Shown here piece after piece: positions 7,304 through 9,792 of a stretch of DNA of 9,792 nt. The notes under the pieces were generated by a model. That model was given only the letters and a program-made list of their open reading frames with translations. It was not told where the DNA came from and did not search any database. Within the stretch, counting starts at the first letter, position 1. Every line of letters begins with the position of its first letter. This DNA is from an uncultured Bacilli bacterium (GTDB lineage: Bacteria; Bacillota_I; Bacilli_A; RFN20; CAG-826): contig CAKPJO010000054.1 in NCBI GenBank assembly GCA_934162685.1, forward strand, positions 1 through 9,792, written 5' to 3'. Position numbers and translations under genes: made by a program.

Positions 7304-8327
7304 AGAAATTAAAAAAATTATTAAAGATGCCTCAAGTAAGATTGTTATTAATGATTATCAAGAAGAAATATTAAACCGTGTTGATTATACTCCCTTAGAA
7401 AAAGAAACTAAAAAGTTTAACTTCAAACCAGTATTATCTTTTTCTCTTTTAGCAGTAGCCGTTATTGTAACTTTAGTTACTGTTTTACCAAAAATAACTA
7501 ATCCCTCTACTCCTAATAGTCAAATTACTTTAACACAATCTAAAAAAAGTCTTAGTTATGAAATTCAAGCATTAGGTGCTTTTTTACCTAATGAATCAAA
7601 TAATAGTAATTTAAAAAGATTAGCAAGATTTAAAAATAGCAATGAAAATAACTATCAAGAAATTGCTTCTGATATTAAAGATTATTTACTTACTGGTGAA
7701 ATGATGTTTGAAAAGGATAATGTTATAACATCACTAGAAAAAAATAATGACACAAATTATAACAATTTTGAATACAAATTAACCTCAACATTTATCGATG
7801 GAGCACAATATAAAAGTTCTTATATTATTTATTATAATGAAAATATTACTATTGAAGATGACAAGAAGAATGAAACATCATCAGTTTTAAAAGGTGTAAT
7901 GCTAAAAGATAATCAAGAATTTGAAATAATTTGTAATAAAGAAATTGAACAAGATGAATGCGAATTAGAATTAAAAATATTTTTAAATGAGAATAAATCA
8001 GATTACATAGTTATTGAACAAGAAATCGAAAAATTTGAAAATGAATATACTTACATGGTTTATAAAGATAACAAAAAAACTGAAGAAACTTCTTTAGAAA
8101 TAGAAACTAAAAATAATAAGAAAGAAATGTCTATTGAATTAAAGAAATATGACATTAATGGCAAAGAGTTATCAAGAGATGAATATGATTTTGAATATAG
8201 AGACGATACCACTATTGAATGTTCATATGAAAATGATTTGGTAGAATATGAAGTAATAATTACAGTTTTAAAAGACGAATATGAATTTAAATTTGATGAA
8301 GAAAATATAATTAAAATAAAAAAATAA
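7293..8327 (+). CDS. Putative membrane anti-sigma factor with extracytoplasmic sensor domain
   Basis: The 344-aa protein has a charged cytoplasmic N-terminus (1-45), one membrane helix (about 46-66), and a long extracytoplasmic part (67-344) rich in Lys, Glu and predicted beta strands. Assignment as anti-sigma rests on position and topology: it starts inside the sigma gene with an 11-base overlap and has a short cytoplasmic segment before a single helix. No zinc-binding HxxxCxxC motif is present, so it is not a ZAS-type anti-sigma. Residues about 125-285 align with the lipoprotein encoded next; 199-288 matches it with a single 2-residue gap (KEIE, EQEIE, EYxY and KKT shared). The ectodomain thus probably defines a sensing module of unknown ligand. 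AAGGA (7279-7283) lies 9 bases before the ATG. Residues 1-45 might alternatively only anchor a surface protein, but the overlap argues against that. Confidence 0.72.
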   Translation: MKNKEIKKIIKDASSKIVINDYQEEILNRVDYTPLEKETKKFNFKPVLSFSLLAVAVIVTLVTVLPKITNPSTPNSQITLTQSKKSLSYEIQALGAFLPNESNNSNLKRLARFKNSNENNYQEIASDIKDYLLTGEMMFEKDNVITSLEKNNDTNYNNFEYKLTSTFIDGAQYKSSYIIYYNENITIEDDKKNETSSVLKGVMLKDNQEFEIICNKEIEQDECELELKIFLNENKSDYIVIEQEIEKFENEYTYMVYKDNKKTEETSLEIETKNNKKEMSIELKKYDINGKELSRDEYDFEYRDDTTIECSYENDLVEYEVIITVLKDEYEFKFDEENIIKIKK

Positions 8328-8368
8328 AAATATTACCAATAAAATAAATATCTTCTTTGTATGATAAG

Positions 8369-8381
8369 TGAGCAAGGCTCA
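8369..8381 (+). repeat. Small hairpin abutting the lipoprotein ribosome binding site
   Basis: TGAGC-AAG-GCTCA forms a 5-bp stem with a 3-base loop, in an otherwise AT-rich gap. Its last base is the first base of AGGAGG (8381-8386). It may stabilise the 5' end of a processed message or tune translation; it could also be chance. Confidence 0.4.
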
Positions 8382-8386
8382 GGAGG
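8381..8386 (+). promoter_or_regulatory. Ribosome binding site fixing the lipoprotein start
   Basis: AGGAGG lies 10 bases before ATG 8397. It rules against the in-frame ATG at 8361, which lacks a good site and would add 12 residues before a lipoprotein signal. Confidence 0.85.
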
Positions 8387-8396
8387 AAAAAACATT

Positions 8397-9236
8397 ATGA
8401 AAAAATTATTTATTTTATTAGGACTAGGAGTATTGAGTTTAAGTGGATGTGATTTGAATAATCCAACACCAAACAATGCAAACAAAGCATCGTTTAAAGA
8501 TATGTATTCATTGTCTGCATTAAGCGGAATTAATATGCTTAACATGGGAAATGCACCATCCTTAAAAAAGAAAGCCGCTAATTTGACAGATGAAGAGAAA
8601 ACAGAAATTTTGAAAAAACTAGAAGTAGTGGATAATCTTATAAGTGGTAATATGATAACTTCTAAAGAAGAAAATTCTGATTTATCTGATTATCAAAAAA
8701 TGTATACAATTTCTACTTCGGACTTAGATGGCAATACATCTAGTTACAAATTTTATTTTAATGAGTTAATTATTGCTGATGAAGATGATAACGATGACGA
8801 AGAAGTTGATAATGAACAAGAATTTCATTTATCTGGTATCGTTATTAATAACGATGTAACATACAAAATGGAAGGTAAAAAAGAAATCGAAGAGGGTGAA
8901 TTTGAAGTAGAATTTAAAATTCTGATTGATGAATTAAATTATGTTAAAGTGGAGCAAGAAATAGAAGATAATGAAGAAGAATATAAATATACAAGCTACA
9001 CTGATGGCAAAAAAACCTTAGAATATGAATTAGAATTTGAAGTTAATAAAAATAAAGTTGAAGTAGAATTCAAAGAAAAAAGTGGCACTTCTAAAAAGAA
9101 AACTAAATTTGAAAGTGTTGAGAAAAACGGCAAAAAAGAAGTAAAAATTTCTATTGAAGAAAATAAAATTAAAGAACATTATTTAATTCTTATCTATGAA
9201 GATCAAGATGGTAATATCGTTCATGAATTTCAATAA
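8397..9236 (+). CDS. Lipoprotein homologous to the ectodomain of the adjacent anti-sigma protein
   Basis: The 279-aa protein has a short lipoprotein signal (LSGC, Cys18), a linker, and a charged, beta-strand-rich domain from about 65. I do not recognise a named family. It aligns with the extracytoplasmic part of the preceding membrane protein: Gly84 region (NLISGNMI against DYLLTGEMM), the YFNE strand, and about 145-233 with one 2-residue gap (KKEIE, EQEIE, EYKY, KKT). A cluster at 128-140 has ten acidic residues in thirteen and could bind calcium or another cation. The C-terminal part (about 234-279) continues as Lys/Glu-rich beta strands. The gene follows by 69 bases and precedes a terminator, so it closes the sigma operon. 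It probably works with the anti-sigma protein as co-sensor, competitor or ligand presenter; this is inference from homology and position. Confidence 0.75.
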   Translation: MKKLFILLGLGVLSLSGCDLNNPTPNNANKASFKDMYSLSALSGINMLNMGNAPSLKKKAANLTDEEKTEILKKLEVVDNLISGNMITSKEENSDLSDYQKMYTISTSDLDGNTSSYKFYFNELIIADEDDNDDEEVDNEQEFHLSGIVINNDVTYKMEGKKEIEEGEFEVEFKILIDELNYVKVEQEIEDNEEEYKYTSYTDGKKTLEYELEFEVNKNKVEVEFKEKSGTSKKKTKFESVEKNGKKEVKISIEENKIKEHYLILIYEDQDGNIVHEFQ

Positions 9237-9250
9237 TCAATAAATTTATT

Positions 9251-9282
9251 AGTCCCCTAATATATTTTGTTAGGGGATTTTT
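9251..9282 (+). terminator. Intrinsic terminator of the sigma/anti-sigma/lipoprotein operon
   Basis: TCCCCTAA (9253-9260) and TTAGGGGA (9270-9277) form a perfect 8-bp stem with a 9-base loop, followed by a run of five T. A G-U and an A-U pair can extend the stem to 10 bp. It begins 14 bases after the lipoprotein stop. Confidence 0.9.
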
Positions 9283-9291
9283 AAATGCTTG

Positions 9292-9326
9292 TAATGATAA
9301 ATCATTATTTTTTAATGAAAATCATT
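9292..9326. repeat. Two adjacent AATGA/TCATT palindromes upstream of prfA
   Basis: TAATGA-TAAA-TCATTA (9292-9307) and AATGA-AAA-TCATT (9314-9326) share arms. The second matches 12 of 13 central positions of the Fur-box core AATGATAATCATT. The first is followed by six T and could be a weak secondary terminator. Function is uncertain. Confidence 0.4.
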
Positions 9327-9343
9327 GAATAATTTGCTATTAT
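9315..9343 (+). promoter_or_regulatory. Extended -10 promoter of prfA
   Basis: TGCTATTAT (9335-9343) gives an extended -10 (TGn plus TATTAT, 5/6 of consensus), with ATGAAA (9315-9320, 4/6) 17 bases upstream. Transcription would start near 9350, just before a weak AGGG site (9359-9362) and the prfA ATG. Confidence 0.55.
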
Positions 9344-9367
9344 TAAGTAGTTGAAAGTAGGGATACT

Positions 9368-9792
9368 ATGGAAATTAAGTTAGAACAACGTCTTGAAGCA
9401 TCAGAAAAGCGCTTAGAAGAAGTTGATAAGTTATTAATGGAAGAATCAACAATGAAAGACATGAAGTTGTTTCGTGACCTTTCTAAAGAAAGAGCAAACC
9501 TTGCTCCAGTTGTTGAAAAGTATTTAGAATATAAGAAAGTTATTCAAGATAAAGAAGAAGCTATGCTAATGGCTAATGATTCTGATGAAGAATTATCTTT
9601 ATTAGGAAAAGAAGAATTAAAGAGACTATCAGAATTAGAGCCACAAATTATTGATGATATTAGATTATTACTTTTACCAAAAGATCCTAATGATGATAAA
9701 AATATTATTGTTGAAATTAGAGGCGCAGTTGGTGGAGATGAAGCTAACATCTTTGCTGGGGATTTATTTAGAATGTATTCTAGATATGCTGA
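9368..9792 (+). CDS. prfA: Peptide chain release factor 1 (RF1), N-terminal part; cut by window edge
   Basis: The first 141 codons are visible and open to the right edge. RF1 enters the ribosomal A site at UAA and UAG stop codons and triggers peptide release in the cytoplasm. The visible part is the helical N-terminal domain followed by the family signature VEIRGAVGGDEA (115-126) and FAGDLFRMYSRYA (129-141). GGDEA with FAGDLFRMYSRY separates RF1 from RF2, whose equivalent reads GGTEA. The PxT specificity loop and the catalytic GGQ lie beyond the window. The start at 9368 has AGGG 5 bases upstream, weak but correctly placed, and agrees with the usual short RF1 N-terminus. It is separated from the preceding operon by a terminator and has its own promoter. 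Confidence 0.95.
   Translation, partial: MEIKLEQRLEASEKRLEEVDKLLMEESTMKDMKLFRDLSKERANLAPVVEKYLEYKKVIQDKEEAMLMANDSDEELSLLGKEELKRLSELEPQIIDDIRLLLLPKDPNDDKNIIVEIRGAVGGDEANIFAGDLFRMYSRYA

Noticed and set aside
8328..8396. Internal promoter for the lipoprotein (TATGAT at 8360-8365)
   Set aside because: No -35 at acceptable spacing; operon read-through from the anti-sigma gene is the simpler explanation.
8333..8545. Minus-strand open frame of 70 codons
   Set aside because: Opposite the lipoprotein start, including its ribosome binding site and signal peptide; no family resemblance.
9544..9750. Minus-strand open frame of 68 codons
   Set aside because: Lies opposite conserved prfA sequence and is explained by it.
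1..9792. Mycoplasma-type genetic code (TGA = Trp)
   Set aside because: All complete genes end cleanly at TAA or TAG, contain TGG for conserved tryptophans such as TDW, and need no TGA readthrough.

Overview
The window is AT-rich DNA with compact gene packing, strong AGGAGG-type ribosome binding sites and ordinary stop codons. Tryptophan is written TGG and no gene here reads through TGA, so the standard code fits. This suggests a low-GC Gram-positive bacterium (Bacillota), probably a host- or gut-associated Bacilli, Erysipelotrichia or RF39-like lineage. The placement is inferred from gene content and composition; no rRNA is present to confirm it. No stretch longer than about 230 bases lacks a gene. 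I see no tRNA, rRNA, CRISPR array or insertion sequence.

Left two thirds (1-6556, minus strand): a three-gene operon of exported proteins. It reads from the divergent promoter near 6600 down to the left edge. The genes in order are: a 792-aa lipoprotein with a bacterial Ig-like domain and three carbohydrate-binding-like modules; a 477-aa lipoprotein with a calcineurin-like metallophosphoesterase domain; and a membrane-anchored family 3 glycoside hydrolase with permuted domain order, cut by the window edge. Junctions are 2 and 12 bases, so the three are almost certainly co-transcribed. Together they look like a cell-surface set that binds a glycan, removes a phosphate or phosphodiester group, and releases sugars.

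Divergent control region (6557-6787): a sigma-A-like promoter for the operon, two 11-bp direct repeats spaced 21 bp just upstream of its -35, and a near-consensus catabolite response element (cre). A weaker promoter candidate faces the other way.

Right third (6788-9236, plus strand): an ECF-type sigma factor, an overlapping gene for a single-pass membrane protein in the anti-sigma position, and a lipoprotein. The extracytoplasmic domain of the membrane protein and the lipoprotein are homologous over most of their length. This duplicated-ectodomain sigma/anti-sigma/lipoprotein triad is the most unusual thing in the window. Its divergent position suggests, but does not prove, that it senses an envelope or glycan signal and controls the surface operon. 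A clear intrinsic terminator closes the unit.

Right edge (9368-9792, plus strand): the 5' part of prfA (peptide chain release factor 1), a housekeeping gene with its own extended -10 promoter.
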